A stretch of DNA of 61,857 bases from Alcanivoracaceae bacterium (GCA_002706085.1 PAJO01000022.1:1-61857), one strand, 5' to 3'. Positions 33,625-43,962 are shown, counted from the first letter of the stretch. Made by a program: numbers and translations. The notes: generated from the sequence alone by a model not told the origin.

Positions 33625-34641
33625 ATGACAATTCTGAAAATGGACCCGGCGGAGTACTCCGTCTCCGCTGAATATCTGTCGCTGATGCTGGACGTACTGG
33701 CGCGCCGTGGTGTGGATACCGAGCAGGTGCTGGCGGGCACGAATATTGAGTCAGGGTGCTGGCGTGACCCGAAGGCTCGTATTACTGCCCAGGATTTCGA
33801 GCGAGTGGCGTTGCGTGCCGTCAACATTACGCAAGAGCCCTGGCTCGGTTGGGAGCTTGGTGCGTCAATGACGCTCTCTTCCCATGGTTTTCTGGGGTAT
33901 GCGGCGATGAGCAGTGCCACCCTCGGTGAGGCGCTGGAATTGGCCGTGAAGTATTTTCGCACCCGCAGCACCATGGTGCAGCTGGAGACTTTTCAGGATG
34001 GTGATATGGCCGTCCTGCAAGTCAATGAGCTGTTGGCGCTGGGGGAGCTGGCTCCCATGACCATGGAAAGCCTGTTCTCCAGTTTCCATTTCATGGGACA
34101 GAAGTTGTTGCCAGGCATGGATGTGATTGGCGAGCTACGGTTTTCCTACCCCGAGCCTGCCTATTTTGAGCGTATGCGCCCGCTGATGCCGGTGCCGGTC
34201 TATTTCGATTGCGCTTACAACCAGATGCGGTTCCCGGTAGAGCGGCTGGATTACACGCTGCACTTCGCGGACCCCCGTCTGGCTCGCATGGCGGCGGATC
34301 AGTGCGAGCAGGAAATGGCCTCGATCAAGGCCCCTCCTGCACTGCTGGGACAGGTGCGCCGTATTATTCTGGCGGGCGGCGGGCGTTTTCCCGGTGTGGA
34401 AGAAGTGGCCAGCGAGCTGCATATGTCGTCGCGAACGCTGAAGCGCAAGTTGCAGCAGCTGGGGACCAGTTATCAGGAAATTCTCGATGGCCTGCGCAAA
34501 GGGTTGGCGGTGGAGTTCCTCACCCAGTCTGACCGCACGGTGGACGAGATAGCCATGTCTCTTGGTTACTCGGATGCCTCCAATTTTGCTCGTGCCTTTC
34601 GTCGCTGGACCCAGCGCAGCCCGTCCGATTATCGTCAGTAA
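33625..34641 (+). CDS. AraC-family transcriptional regulator
   Basis: 338-residue regulator. The N-terminal 200 residues form the arabinose-binding-like domain of the OruR/ArgR-type AraC group (VSAEYLSLMLDVLARRGVDTEQVLAGTNIE...). The C-terminal double helix-turn-helix is clear: FPGVEEVASELHMSSRTLKRKLQQLGTSYQEILDGLRKGLAVEFL and DEIAMSLGYSDASNFARAFRRWTQRSPSDYRQ. It is divergent from the HSDL2-like gene, its most likely target. The Shine-Dalgarno is weak. The inducer is unknown. Confidence 0.88.
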   Translation: MTILKMDPAEYSVSAEYLSLMLDVLARRGVDTEQVLAGTNIESGCWRDPKARITAQDFERVALRAVNITQEPWLGWELGASMTLSSHGFLGYAAMSSATLGEALELAVKYFRTRSTMVQLETFQDGDMAVLQVNELLALGELAPMTMESLFSSFHFMGQKLLPGMDVIGELRFSYPEPAYFERMRPLMPVPVYFDCAYNQMRFPVERLDYTLHFADPRLARMAADQCEQEMASIKAPPALLGQVRRIILAGGGRFPGVEEVASELHMSSRTLKRKLQQLGTSYQEILDGLRKGLAVEFLTQSDRTVDEIAMSLGYSDASNFARAFRRWTQRSPSDYRQ

Positions 34642-34654
34642 CCCAAAATATTGC

Positions 34655-34673
34655 CCTGCACGACGGGTGCAGG
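34655..34673 (+). terminator. Short hairpin after the AraC-type gene
   Basis: CCTGCAC-GACGG-GTGCAGG, perfect 7-bp arms, 13 bases after the stop. No T tract follows, so termination is uncertain. Confidence 0.35.
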
Positions 34674-34696
34674 ACTGAATCTGTCTGGAGTCACTC

Positions 34697-35095
34697 ATGG
34701 CAACGCTTCACCCCCGCCTGGCGGCGGATACCCGTGCTCTGGGAGAAACCGAGCTGTGCTGGCTGCGCTGGATGAACGATCAGCGTTTTGCCTGGCTGAT
34801 TGTGGTGCCCAAGCGTGACGGTCTGCGTGAATGGCATCATTTGCCAGCAGACGAGCAGGTCGCCTTGCTGCAGCAGGTGAATACGTTGGCGATGGAGCTG
34901 GAGAACATCACCGGTGCCGACAAAATCAATATCGGGGCGTTGGGCAATATGGTTCCGCAGCTCCATATTCACATTATCGCCCGGTTTGAGGGGGACCCCT
35001 GTTGGCCAGGGCCTGTCTGGGGACAGGGGGCCCCTGAGCCTTGGGGAGAGGGCGAGAGTCCGGCCTGGCTGGATGCGTTGGGCGGTCGAGTCTGA
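34697..35095 (+). CDS. HIT-domain protein
   Basis: 132-residue histidine-triad protein, a nucleotide hydrolase or transferase. The signature is NMVPQLHIHIIARFEGDPCWPGPVW near residue 90. Only two histidines of the triad are present (HIHII); the third position is isoleucine. The central catalytic histidine is kept. Other residues match the HIT subfamily common in pseudomonads. GGAG lies six bases before the ATG. The gene is two bases from the CPXCG gene, in a run with the antiporter. Confidence 0.85.
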   Translation: MATLHPRLAADTRALGETELCWLRWMNDQRFAWLIVVPKRDGLREWHHLPADEQVALLQQVNTLAMELENITGADKINIGALGNMVPQLHIHIIARFEGDPCWPGPVWGQGAPEPWGEGESPAWLDALGGRV

Positions 35096-35097
35096 CC

Positions 35098-35289
35098 ATG
35101 GGATTGGAGCCGGTGGCAATACAGTGCCCCTGTTGTTGGGAGCAGATTGAGATTTTGGTGGATACCTCTGTGCCCGAACAGGAATATGTTGAAGACTGTC
35201 AGGTTTGCTGTCGGCCCATGGTGTTGACGGTAACGTTGTCAGAAGGGGGTGAGCGGCCCGACGTCTGTGTTCGGCCGGAAAATGACTAG
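35098..35289 (+). CDS. CPXCG-motif cysteine-rich protein
   Basis: 63-residue protein with two pairs of CxxC-like cysteines, IQCPCCWEQI near residue 10 and DCQVCCRPM near residue 34, which form a small zinc ribbon. The family is widespread in proteobacteria and has no known function. The ATG overlaps none of the HIT gene but follows its stop by two bases, so translation is probably coupled. It has no signal peptide. Confidence 0.8.
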   Translation: MGLEPVAIQCPCCWEQIEILVDTSVPEQEYVEDCQVCCRPMVLTVTLSEGGERPDVCVRPEND

Positions 35290-35304
35290 GGAAGGGCGTG
35301 GGGA

Positions 35305-36483
35305 ATGTTGCTGATTGGGATTTTTATTGCACTGGTCTTTGCCTACGGATTGGTATCGAAACGACTTGAGGGCGGTTACCTGACGGCCCCAATGCTGTTC
35401 ACTCTGGCTGGCATGCTTGTCGCGTTTCTGTTGACTCCGGGGTTGGCGATGGAATCAGGGGGGCAGGCGTTTCTGACTGTGGCTGAGCTGACGTTGGTGC
35501 TGCTGTTGTTCACGGATGCCAGTCACACCAATTTACGGGAGCTCCGCCGCGATGGAATGCTGTCGGTGCGATTGTTGACGACTGGCATGCTGCTCACCAT
35601 TGTGCTCGGCGGGATGTTTGCCTGGTGGCTGTTTCCTTCGCTGGGGCTTTGGTATGCGGCGATTGTAGGCGCCATTCTGGCTCCCACGGATGCGGGCCTC
35701 GGGCAGGTGATCGTGAACAGTCCTGAGGTGCCGGAAAGAGTGCGAGAGTCCCTCAATGTGGAGGCAGGACTGAATGATGGGTTAAGTGTTCCTTTCCTGT
35801 TGTTTTTTATTGCCCTGACGGGAATGCAGGGCTTTGAGGCCAGTGGAATGTTGCTCGAATACATTGTTGAGCAATTGGGCTATGGCGCGGTCATTGGTCT
35901 TCTGGTTGGTGGGATTGGAGGGCTGCTGTTGGCGAGCTTTTCGCGCCTTGGCTGGCTGGCGGAAGATGGCGAGCAAATGGCGATCCTGTCGCTGCCGATC
36001 ATGGCGCTGTTGTTGTCCGAAATGGTTGAAGCCAGCATGTTTATTGCGGCGTTTGTCGCCGGTCTGGCGTTGCAGTGGCGTTTTCGTCCGGCCAGCCGGG
36101 AGGACCGTTTTTACGGGCTGCTGGGTGGGTGGTTAAGCCATTCCGTGTTTTTCCTGTTTGGCCTGATCGCGTTAACTGCCCTCCAGAGTCTGGAGTGGCG
36201 ATATGTGGTCTATGGCTTGTTGAGCCTGACCCTGATTCGGATAGGGCCGGTGTTGCTGGCGCTGGCCGGCACGGCGTTAACTATGCGGCAGCGCTTGTTC
36301 ATGGGTTGGTTTGGCCCCAGGGGGCTGGCGTCTATTGTGTTGGGGCTGGTTTTTCTGGAGCAGCACGGGCAGGGCGAAGGGGTTGAGCTTGTCAGTCAGC
36401 TGGTGGTGGTGACGGTATGGCTGAGTGTGATGCTTCACGGTGCAAGCGCAAGTTCTGGCATTCGCTGGTTGAATCGTGGCTAG
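35305..36483 (+). CDS. Cation/proton antiporter, CPA1 family
   Basis: 392-residue inner-membrane protein with about 12 hydrophobic helices. The ion-binding motif of CPA1 sodium/proton antiporters is visible: APTDAGLGQVIVNSPEVP, then VEAGLNDGLSVPFLLFF, with the paired Asn-Asp. FGPRGLASIVLGLVF near the C-terminus is also typical. There is no C-terminal regulatory domain. It is the third gene of the HIT/CPXCG run. The ion is likely sodium or potassium; this is inferred from the family. Confidence 0.88.
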   Translation: MLLIGIFIALVFAYGLVSKRLEGGYLTAPMLFTLAGMLVAFLLTPGLAMESGGQAFLTVAELTLVLLLFTDASHTNLRELRRDGMLSVRLLTTGMLLTIVLGGMFAWWLFPSLGLWYAAIVGAILAPTDAGLGQVIVNSPEVPERVRESLNVEAGLNDGLSVPFLLFFIALTGMQGFEASGMLLEYIVEQLGYGAVIGLLVGGIGGLLLASFSRLGWLAEDGEQMAILSLPIMALLLSEMVEASMFIAAFVAGLALQWRFRPASREDRFYGLLGGWLSHSVFFLFGLIALTALQSLEWRYVVYGLLSLTLIRIGPVLLALAGTALTMRQRLFMGWFGPRGLASIVLGLVFLEQHGQGEGVELVSQLVVVTVWLSVMLHGASASSGIRWLNRG

Positions 36484-36489
36484 CCAGGG

Positions 36490-36762
36490 CTACCGGTCAT
36501 GGTGGCCCAACGAGCGGTCTGGGCAGATTGCATCCCTGACCCGCCGTTTGAGTTCGCTGATGTCGGGGAAGCCCGCATCTCTTTTGCGCTCCCAGATGCG
36601 CTGTTCATCTGCGTCTATCCAGAATGCGCCTCCGGTGCCGGGCTGAAGTGTGACTTCGTCCAGTTCATCCGCGAAGGTGCCCAGCAGTTCCTGCGCATAC
36701 CATGCACTACGCAGCAGCCAGTTGCACTGGCTGCAGTAGTGGATCACCACACGGTGGGTCAT
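36490..36762 (-). CDS. SelT/SelW/SelH-family thioredoxin-fold protein
   Basis: 90-residue Rdx-family protein. The redox motif is CSQC (residues 10-13 in IHYCSQCNWLLRSAWYAQELL), the cysteine form of the selenoprotein CxxU motif. The segment VTLQPGTGGAFWIDADEQRIWERKRDAGFPD is characteristic of the family. It overlaps the preceding lipoprotein gene by one base (ATGA), so it belongs to the ispB-yajG unit. The role is probably thiol redox, but the partner is unknown. Confidence 0.88.
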   Translation of the reverse strand: MTHRVVIHYCSQCNWLLRSAWYAQELLGTFADELDEVTLQPGTGGAFWIDADEQRIWERKRDAGFPDISELKRRVRDAICPDRSLGHHDR

Positions 36763-37343
36763 CAGGGAGTGTCGTTCCCGGCCAGGAAGGCCTGCATTTC
36801 AGGATCGTTCAGCATGCGGGTAATTGCGCCGCTGAGGATGGCGTTTACCATCTCGCCGTTGCGTTTTGCCGTGGGCGTAAGGGGCAGGTCATGCTTGACG
36901 CTGCTGCGGTAAGTGCCGGTATGGGTGATCTCGTCACGGCTGGCGACGCCTTCAAGGGTCAGGGTCAGGGTGACGCTGTTCACCACAGAACCTTCTTCCG
37001 GTACGTAGTCCAGCTGCTCAAGGCGCACTTCCAGTCGCGTCGCGTCGTCATCGGGGTTGAAGGCGTTAAAGCCCTGGGTTTGTAGTCCTTGTCGAACGGC
37101 TTCTTCCACGGCGGTTTTAACGTCATTGGCCGGTTGCACCAGCGAGGTTTCTTTGTAGACGCCACCGCGGGTGCCGAAGGCGAGTTGATCACGGGAATCC
37201 ACGGCATACACCAGTACTGGCTTGTTCTGGCCGATGTTGGCGGCTTCCACATCCGCCACAGGTTGCACGTCAATGGACTGCGGGCTCAAGGCGCAGCCGG
37301 CAAAGGCGGCACTGAGGGTAAGAAGCAAGACGGCTCTAAGCAT
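36762..37343 (-). CDS. YajG-family lipoprotein
   Basis: 193-residue lipoprotein with signal sequence MLRAVLLLTLSAAFAGC (lipobox cysteine at 17). The body follows the YajG pattern: strands such as NKPVLVYAVDSRD, then a long middle helix (DVKTAVEEAVRQGLQTQGFNAF) and C-terminal EMVNAILSGAITRMLNDPEMQAFL. E. coli YajG is of similar length and is an outer-membrane-associated lipoprotein of unknown role. AAGGAG precedes the ATG. It lies 26 bases after ispB and is likely co-transcribed with it. Confidence 0.85.
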   Translation of the reverse strand: MLRAVLLLTLSAAFAGCALSPQSIDVQPVADVEAANIGQNKPVLVYAVDSRDQLAFGTRGGVYKETSLVQPANDVKTAVEEAVRQGLQTQGFNAFNPDDDATRLEVRLEQLDYVPEEGSVVNSVTLTLTLEGVASRDEITHTGTYRSSVKHDLPLTPTAKRNGEMVNAILSGAITRMLNDPEMQAFLAGNDTP

Positions 37344-37369
37344 GGTGTCTCCTTGTCGGGGCCGGTGAT

Positions 37370-38341
37370 TCAGAAAGTGCGGTTCAGGGATTCCTGGGCC
37401 AGAGTGGTGAGCGACTCCTTGTAAGGGGAGGCCGGCACCTCGGCAATGGCGTCCAGGGCAAGGCGAGTATGTTCTGCGGCCTTGTCCACTGTATATTGCA
37501 GACCGCCACTGGCCCGAACAGTTTCCACAATCTCCTCCAGGTGATCGAGTCCGCCGCTGCGAATGGCATCCTTGATCAGGGCTGCCTGGCTATTGGAGCC
37601 GTTGGCAATGGTATAGATCAGCGGCAAGGTGGGCTTGCCCTCGGCCAGATCGTCCCCCACGTTTTTGCCCAGCTCGCTGGCATCCCCTTGATAGTCCAGC
37701 ACGTCGTCAATCAACTGGAAGGCAATGCCGAGATGGCGGCCATAGGTTGCAAATGCCTCGGTAAAGTCAGTGTTGTCGTCGGCGGCCAGCACGGCGCCGG
37801 TTTCGGCTGCAGATTCGAACATCTTGGCGGTCTTGTGGTGAATGACCCGCATGTAGTTCTGCTCGGTGGTGTTGGGGTCGCGCACGTTGATCAGCTGCAG
37901 GACTTCACCTTCAGAGATGGTGTTGGTGCTCAGAGAGAAGATGTCCAGCAGACGAGGATGGCGCAGGGCGACCATCAGTTGCAGGGCGCGCGAAATCAGG
38001 AAATCGCCCACCAGCACGCTGGCGGCGTTGCCCCAGACGGCGTTGACGGTGGGGCGGCCTCGGCGCAGGTTGGACTCATCCACCACATCGTCGTGGAGCA
38101 GGGTGGCGGTATGCAGGAACTCGATGATGGCTGCCACGTCCACATGCCGGTCACCGCGGTAGCCGCCGGCGCGGGCGCAGAGGATGGCAACCAGCGGACG
38201 CAAGCGCTTGCCGCCAGACTGGACAATATAGTCGCCGACTTCGCGGATCAGGGGGACGCCGGAGTCCAGATGGTGAGTGATAAAGGTGTCTACAGCGGCA
38301 AAATCCTGTTCGACCGCGGCATAAATAGCCTTGAAATCCAT
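37370..38341 (-). CDS. ispB: Octaprenyl diphosphate synthase
   Basis: Trans-prenyltransferase that makes the side chain of ubiquinone. The product is 323 residues, the same as E. coli IspB. The two aspartate-rich metal-binding motifs are LLHDDVVDESNLRRG near residue 80 and FQLIDDVLDYQGD near residue 210. The start MDFKAIYAAVEQDF at 38341 is supported by family alignment; an ATG eleven codons upstream is not. It is transcribed away from rplU, a conserved arrangement. The exact chain length made cannot be read from sequence. Confidence 0.93.
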   Translation of the reverse strand: MDFKAIYAAVEQDFAAVDTFITHHLDSGVPLIREVGDYIVQSGGKRLRPLVAILCARAGGYRGDRHVDVAAIIEFLHTATLLHDDVVDESNLRRGRPTVNAVWGNAASVLVGDFLISRALQLMVALRHPRLLDIFSLSTNTISEGEVLQLINVRDPNTTEQNYMRVIHHKTAKMFESAAETGAVLAADDNTDFTEAFATYGRHLGIAFQLIDDVLDYQGDASELGKNVGDDLAEGKPTLPLIYTIANGSNSQAALIKDAIRSGGLDHLEEIVETVRASGGLQYTVDKAAEHTRLALDAIAEVPASPYKESLTTLAQESLNRTF

Positions 38342-38503
38342 GTACTTGAGTCCAGGCGAGTGATGGTGGCGCAACAGCGGGCAATGCTAACAGCGAGGGG
38401 CCGCCAGTCAATGAATTCCGCCTTATTGTCACTGTTGGGTGTCAAGCTGGCGTGACCAAAGGAAAGATCAGGGGGCGGGGCGTCAGTTAACGGGGTTTGG
38501 CCG

Positions 38504-38532
38504 TTGCATGAGGGGGCGGTTTGCCGTAAACT
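38504..38532 (+). promoter_or_regulatory. Possible promoter of rplU-rpmA
   Basis: TTGCAT (38504-38509), 17-base spacer, TAAACT (38527-38532); each matches four of six consensus bases. It lies about 100 bases before rplU in the divergent gap with ispB. It is only a candidate. Confidence 0.35.
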
Positions 38533-38630
38533 TCGCGGCCCGATTTAACCCTCTGCCTGGCCCGCAAGTGGTGATCGCCCGAACAGGGTGTTGTTGCCCG
38601 CCTGAGTGGAGTCGTGCTGGAGCACAAACG

Positions 38631-38942
38631 ATGTACGCAGTAATCAAAACCGGTGGCAAGCAGTATCGCGTTGAAGAAGGCGATGTTGTTCGCATCGAGA
38701 AAATTGAAGTGGCAACTGGCGAATCCGTGGATTTCGACCAGGTGCTGCTGGTTGCTAACGGCGACGACGTAAAAGTCGGTCAGCCAGTTGTGGATGGTGC
38801 CAAGGTTACTGCCGAGGTGCTGGAGCAGGGTCGTCACAAGAAAGTGAAGATCATCAAGTTCCGTCGTCGCAAGCACCACCGCAAGCAGCAGGGTCACCGT
38901 CAGTGGTACACTGCGGTGAAAATCACCGGGATCCAGGGCTGA
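38631..38942 (+). CDS. rplU: 50S ribosomal protein L21
   Basis: Large-subunit protein of 103 residues, the same as E. coli. It begins [25 protein letters not shown] and contains the basic stretch [26 protein letters not shown] that binds 23S rRNA. GGAG lies eight bases before the ATG. It forms a two-gene operon with rpmA, 32 bases downstream. Confidence 0.98.
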   Translation: MYAVIKTGGKQYRVEEGDVVRIEKIEVATGESVDFDQVLLVANGDDVKVGQPVVDGAKVTAEVLEQGRHKKVKIIKFRRRKHHRKQQGHRQWYTAVKITGIQG

Positions 38943-38974
38943 TCCTTAGACACACATTCAAGAGGATTTAGATC

Positions 38975-39235
38975 ATGGCGCATAAAAAAGCCGGTGGTAG
39001 TACTCGTAACGGTCGCGATTCGCAGAGTAAGCGCCTTGGCGTTAAGCGTTTCGGCGGCCAGCTGGTAAATGCAGGCGAAATTATTGTTCGTCAGCGTGGC
39101 ACCAAGTTTCACGCTGGTGTGAATGCCGGCATGGGTAAAGACCACACCATCTTTGCCACTGAAACAGGTCGTGTAAAGTTCGAGGTTAAAGGCCCGCTGA
39201 GCCGCCAGTACGTGGTGATCGAGCCTGTGGCCTGA
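38975..39235 (+). CDS. rpmA: 50S ribosomal protein L27
   Basis: 86-residue protein at the peptidyl transferase centre. It opens [28 protein letters not shown], where the flexible N-terminus reaches the P site. It also has [32 protein letters not shown] precedes the ATG. A strong intrinsic terminator follows, so obgE probably has its own promoter or depends on read-through. Confidence 0.98.
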   Translation: MAHKKAGGSTRNGRDSQSKRLGVKRFGGQLVNAGEIIVRQRGTKFHAGVNAGMGKDHTIFATETGRVKFEVKGPLSRQYVVIEPVA

Positions 39236-39241
39236 TCCTGA

Positions 39242-40567
<1,326 letters not shown>

Positions 40568-40568
40568 T

Positions 40569-40650
40569 GTAGGGCGGAAATGGGCGAGCGCCCATCTCCG
40601 TCGTTACCGCTTGGCTGGCGGAGATTGGCTGGCGCCAATTTCCGCCCTAC
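40569..40650. repeat. REPIN-like double palindromic repeat
   Basis: An 82-bp element with 12-bp terminal inverted arms (GTAGGGCGGAAA / TTTCCGCCCTAC). It consists of two hairpins in inverted order. The first spans 40575-40600 and contains TGGGCG-AG-CGCCCA. The second spans 40617-40646 and contains ATTGGC-TGGC-GCCAAT, flanked by GGCGGA / TCCGCC. Each half matches the 43-bp repeat at 47810. It begins two bases after the obgE stop and ends just before the proB ribosome binding site. Confidence 0.75.
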
Positions 40651-40670
40651 GGAACTTGTAAGGAGCGAAG

Positions 40671-41783
40671 GTGGCAGATCGCCAGCGTTGGGTTATCAAG
40701 ATCGGCAGTGCCCTGTTGACCAATGATGGCAAAGGGCTCGATGTGGCGCTGATGCAATCCTGGGTGGATCGCATGGTAATGCTGCGTCAGCGCGGTATTG
40801 AGGTGGTGATCGTTTCCTCTGGCGCAGTGGCCGAGGGGATGACCCGTCTTGGCTGGGCGAGGCGCCCGGATTCCGTGCACGAGCTGCAGGCGGCCGCTGC
40901 TGTCGGGCAGATGGGGCTGGTGCAAGCCTGGGAGTCCTGTTTTCAGCGGCATAATCTGCACACCGCCCAGGTGCTGCTGACCCACGATGATCTTTCTGAT
41001 CGCAAACGCTACCTGAATGGCCGTTCCACGCTGCTAACCCTGCTGGGGTTTGGTGTGGTGCCGGTGGTGAATGAAAACGACACCGTGGTGACCGACGAAA
41101 TCCGTTTCGGTGACAACGACACGCTGGCTGCCCTGGTGGCGAACCTGGTGGAGGCGGATCGTCTGGTGATCCTGACTGACCAGGAGGGTCTGTTCGATGC
41201 TGATCCGCGTAGCAACCCCGATGCGGGTCTGATTCGGGAGGCGCAGGCGTCGGACCCGGCCATTGAGCGCGTGGCGGGTGGCGGTGGTCTGCTGGGGCGT
41301 GGTGGCATGGCGACGAAAGTCCGTGCTGCCAAACTGGCGGCCCGTTCCGGGGCGTTTACCACGATTGCCTCGGGTCGCAGCCCGGAGGTGTTGGTTGAGT
41401 TGGCAGAGGGGCAGGGGCCTGGCACCACCTTGTTGCCGGACACCTCCCCGATGAATGCCCGCAAGCAGTGGCTGGCCGGGCATCTGCAGATGCGTGGTCG
41501 GGTGGTGCTGGATGCGGGTGCGGTCAGGCGTGTTCGTGAGGGGGGCTCAAGTTTGCTGCCGGTGGGAGTGGTAGATGTGTTTGGCCAGTTCTCCCGTGGC
41601 GAGATGGTGGCCTGCGAGACCGAACAGGGTGAGCGGATTGCCTGCGGTCTGGTGAATTACGATGCGGCAGATGCGCGTCGGATCTGTCGCAAGAAGAGTG
41701 CGGAGATCGCGGATGTGCTGGGTTACATGAACGAAGAAGAATTGATCCACCGGGACAATATGGTGGTGTTTGATGCGGTCTGA
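40671..41783 (+). CDS. proB: Glutamate 5-kinase
   Basis: First enzyme of proline synthesis; phosphorylates glutamate. The product is 370 residues (E. coli 367). The amino acid kinase domain shows [34 protein letters not shown] and the loop [23 protein letters not shown]-terminal PUA domain (about 275-365) reads [39 protein letters not shown]. It starts at GTG with AAGGAG five bases upstream. The gene order obgE-proB is conserved in pseudomonads. Feedback by proline is expected from the family. Confidence 0.97.
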   Translation: MADRQRWVIKIGSALLTNDGKGLDVALMQSWVDRMVMLRQRGIEVVIVSSGAVAEGMTRLGWARRPDSVHELQAAAAVGQMGLVQAWESCFQRHNLHTAQVLLTHDDLSDRKRYLNGRSTLLTLLGFGVVPVVNENDTVVTDEIRFGDNDTLAALVANLVEADRLVILTDQEGLFDADPRSNPDAGLIREAQASDPAIERVAGGGGLLGRGGMATKVRAAKLAARSGAFTTIASGRSPEVLVELAEGQGPGTTLLPDTSPMNARKQWLAGHLQMRGRVVLDAGAVRRVREGGSSLLPVGVVDVFGQFSRGEMVACETEQGERIACGLVNYDAADARRICRKKSAEIADVLGYMNEEELIHRDNMVVFDAV

Positions 41784-41791
41784 CTTGCGAC

Positions 41792-41826
41792 CATAAAAAA
41801 ACCGGCGCGAGGCCGGTTTTTTTATG
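41792..41826. terminator. Bidirectional intrinsic terminator
   Basis: ATAAAAAAACCGGC-GCGAG-GCCGGTTTTTTTAT, with T tracts on both strands. It ends proB on the plus strand and rpsT on the minus strand. Confidence 0.95.
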
Positions 41827-41846
41827 TCCAACGTGAACACGTTCGA

Positions 41847-42113
41847 TCAGGCAGCCATGGCCTTGATCTTGGTGTTCAGGCGGCTCTTGTGGCGAGCGGC
41901 CTTGTTGGGGTGAAACTTGCCCTTGCGGGTGGCTTTGTCCAGCACGGATACCGCTTGGGTGTAAGCTTCCTGGGCGGCACCTTGGTCGCCGGACGCAATA
42001 GCCGCGTTCACCTTTTTCAGGTATGTGCGCACCATGGAGCGCATCGCTGCGTTGTGCTGACGGCGCTTTTCCGCCTGACGCGCACGCTTGCGTGCTTGCG
42101 GTGAATTAGCCAA
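41847..42113 (-). CDS. rpsT: 30S ribosomal protein S20
   Basis: 88-residue basic helical protein of the small subunit (E. coli 87). It reads ANSPQARKRARQAEKRRQHN after the initiator and ends SRLNTKIKAMAA. The start is a TTG at 42113, with GGAG seven bases upstream. E. coli rpsT also uses UUG, which is part of its autogenous control. An ATG 24 codons upstream would add an unsupported cysteine-rich leader and is rejected. Divergent from murJ. Confidence 0.95.
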   Translation of the reverse strand: MANSPQARKRARQAEKRRQHNAAMRSMVRTYLKKVNAAIASGDQGAAQEAYTQAVSVLDKATRKGKFHPNKAARHKSRLNTKIKAMAA

Positions 42114-42364
42114 GGTCCTGCTCCTATCTTGAATTCTGAGGTCGAAATTGGGTTTATGACACAGGCCGCAGGGCGGCCGGCACACGTTGTCGCGATCAGG
42201 TTGTGATCAAAAAACAGGCGTGCCACGGTCTAAAGACGCGCAACTATGCCGATCATGAGGGGCATTGTCAATGGGAAAAGGGCGCTGAAATGATCACTGG
42301 TAGCGGTTCGTGTGGCCTTTCGCTAACCTTGCCCGGTTCCGCCCGGATGAGGGGCGTTGTGGGC

Positions 42365-42385
42365 TGCCCGGGTGGCGCCCGGGCA
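42365..42385 (+). promoter_or_regulatory. Strong hairpin just upstream of the murJ ribosome binding site
   Basis: TGCCCGGG-TGGCG-CCCGGGCA, perfect 8-bp GC-rich arms. It ends three bases before the GGAG that serves the murJ start. It may tune translation initiation or stabilise the 5' end. Confidence 0.5.
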
Positions 42386-42396
42386 TTGGAGACCCC

Positions 42397-43962
42397 ATGA
42401 CAGACAGCACGCAGACCCCACCCAAAAAAGCCGGCTTGCTGGCCTCCACCCTGGTGGTGTCGAGCATGACCATGCTTTCGCGGGTGCTGGGGTTGATCCG
42501 TGACGTGGTGATCGCCCGCATGCTGGGGGCGTCCGCCGGGGCGGATGCCTTTTTTGTTGCCCTTAAAATTCCCAATCTCCTGCGTCGCTTGTTTGCTGAA
42601 GGGGCGTTTAACCAGGCCTTTGTGCCGGTGCTTAGCGAATACCGCAACAAGGGCAGCATGGCGGCCACCAAACTGCTGGTGGACCGGGTTGCCGGGACAC
42701 TGGGTGGCACCCTGATGCTGGTGACGTTGCTGGGGGTGCTGGGCGCGCCCTTGATCATCTGGGTGTTCGCGCCCGGGTTTGGTGATGAGCCGCACAAGCG
42801 GGCGCTGGCAGTGGAAATGCTGCGTCTGACCTTCCCTTATCTCTTTTTTATCGCCCTGACGGCTTTCGCGGGCGGCATTCTTAACAGTTGGAACCGGTTT
42901 GCAGTGCCGGCGTTTACCCCGGTGCTGCTCAATCTGAGCCTGATTGCGTGTGCCTTGTTTCTGGCGCCGCACTTTGCCGAGGACCGGATGGCGGTGGCGC
43001 TGGCGTGGGGGGTGTTGATCGCCGGTGCGGCCCAGCTGCTGTTTCAGTTGCCTTTTCTCGCGCGTCTGAATCTCATGCCGGTGCCGCGTATGGGGTGGCA
43101 GGACCCGGGAGTGCGCAAGATCATGGGGTTGATGGCGCCGGCGTTGTTCGGTGCGTCGGTCTACCAGCTGAATTCGTTGGTCAATACGGTGCTGGCCTCC
43201 CTGCTGGAGACCGGGTCGGTGACCTGGCTGTATTACACCGATCGCTTGATTGAGCTGCCACTGGGTATTTTTGCGGTCGCCATCGGGACTGTGATTCTGC
43301 CGAGTCTGTCTCGGCAACATGCCCAGGCAGATCCGCAGGCGTTTTCCCGCATGCTGGATTGGGCGATTCGCCTGGTGCTGTTGATTGGTCTTCCGGCGGC
43401 GCTGGCATTGGCGGTGCTGGCAGAGCCCTTGCTGTCCACCTTGTTCCAGTATGGTGAGTTTACCGCGCTCGATGTGGCGAAAACGGCTGAATCCCTGCGT
43501 GCTTACAGCTTCGGATTGCTGGCGGCCATGCTGATCAAGGTGCTGGCGCCGGGGTATTACGCGCGCCAGGACACCAAGACTCCGGTGAAAATTGGGGTGG
43601 TGTCCATGCTGGCGAATATGGTGTTTGGTGCTGTGCTGGTGTGGGAATTCCGTCATGTAGGGCTGGCCACGGCCATGGCGCTTTCTGCCTGGCTGAATGC
43701 CGGGCTGCTATATATCGGGCTGCGCCGCAGCGGCGTCTACCAGCCCTTGCCAGGTTGGACGGGGCACGGGTTGCGCATGCTGGTGGCCGGGGGCGCCATG
43801 GCAGCAGGAACCGGGTGGCTGGCGCAGCAAACCCAGGTATGGACCGAGGCCGGCGCAATGCTGCGCGTTGGTTGGTTGAGCCTGATCGTGGTGGCGGGCC
43901 TGGGGGCCTATGGTCTTTGTTTGCTGGTGTTGGGGCTGAGGGTGCGACATTTGCGCCGCTAG
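42397..43962 (+). CDS. murJ: Lipid II flippase MurJ
   Basis: Moves lipid II across the inner membrane for peptidoglycan synthesis. The product is 521 residues with about 14 hydrophobic helices. Characteristic segments are TMLSRVLGLIRDVVIARMLGASAGADAFFVALKIPNLLRRLFAEGAFNQAFVPVL near the N-terminus and YYTDRLIELPLGIFAVAIGTVILPSLSRQ near residue 270. These contain the basic residues of the central cavity. GGAG lies six bases before the ATG at 42397. It precedes ribF, as in Pseudomonas. Confidence 0.97.
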   Translation: MTDSTQTPPKKAGLLASTLVVSSMTMLSRVLGLIRDVVIARMLGASAGADAFFVALKIPNLLRRLFAEGAFNQAFVPVLSEYRNKGSMAATKLLVDRVAGTLGGTLMLVTLLGVLGAPLIIWVFAPGFGDEPHKRALAVEMLRLTFPYLFFIALTAFAGGILNSWNRFAVPAFTPVLLNLSLIACALFLAPHFAEDRMAVALAWGVLIAGAAQLLFQLPFLARLNLMPVPRMGWQDPGVRKIMGLMAPALFGASVYQLNSLVNTVLASLLETGSVTWLYYTDRLIELPLGIFAVAIGTVILPSLSRQHAQADPQAFSRMLDWAIRLVLLIGLPAALALAVLAEPLLSTLFQYGEFTALDVAKTAESLRAYSFGLLAAMLIKVLAPGYYARQDTKTPVKIGVVSMLANMVFGAVLVWEFRHVGLATAMALSAWLNAGLLYIGLRRSGVYQPLPGWTGHGLRMLVAGGAMAAGTGWLAQQTQVWTEAGAMLRVGWLSLIVVAGLGAYGLCLLVLGLRVRHLRR

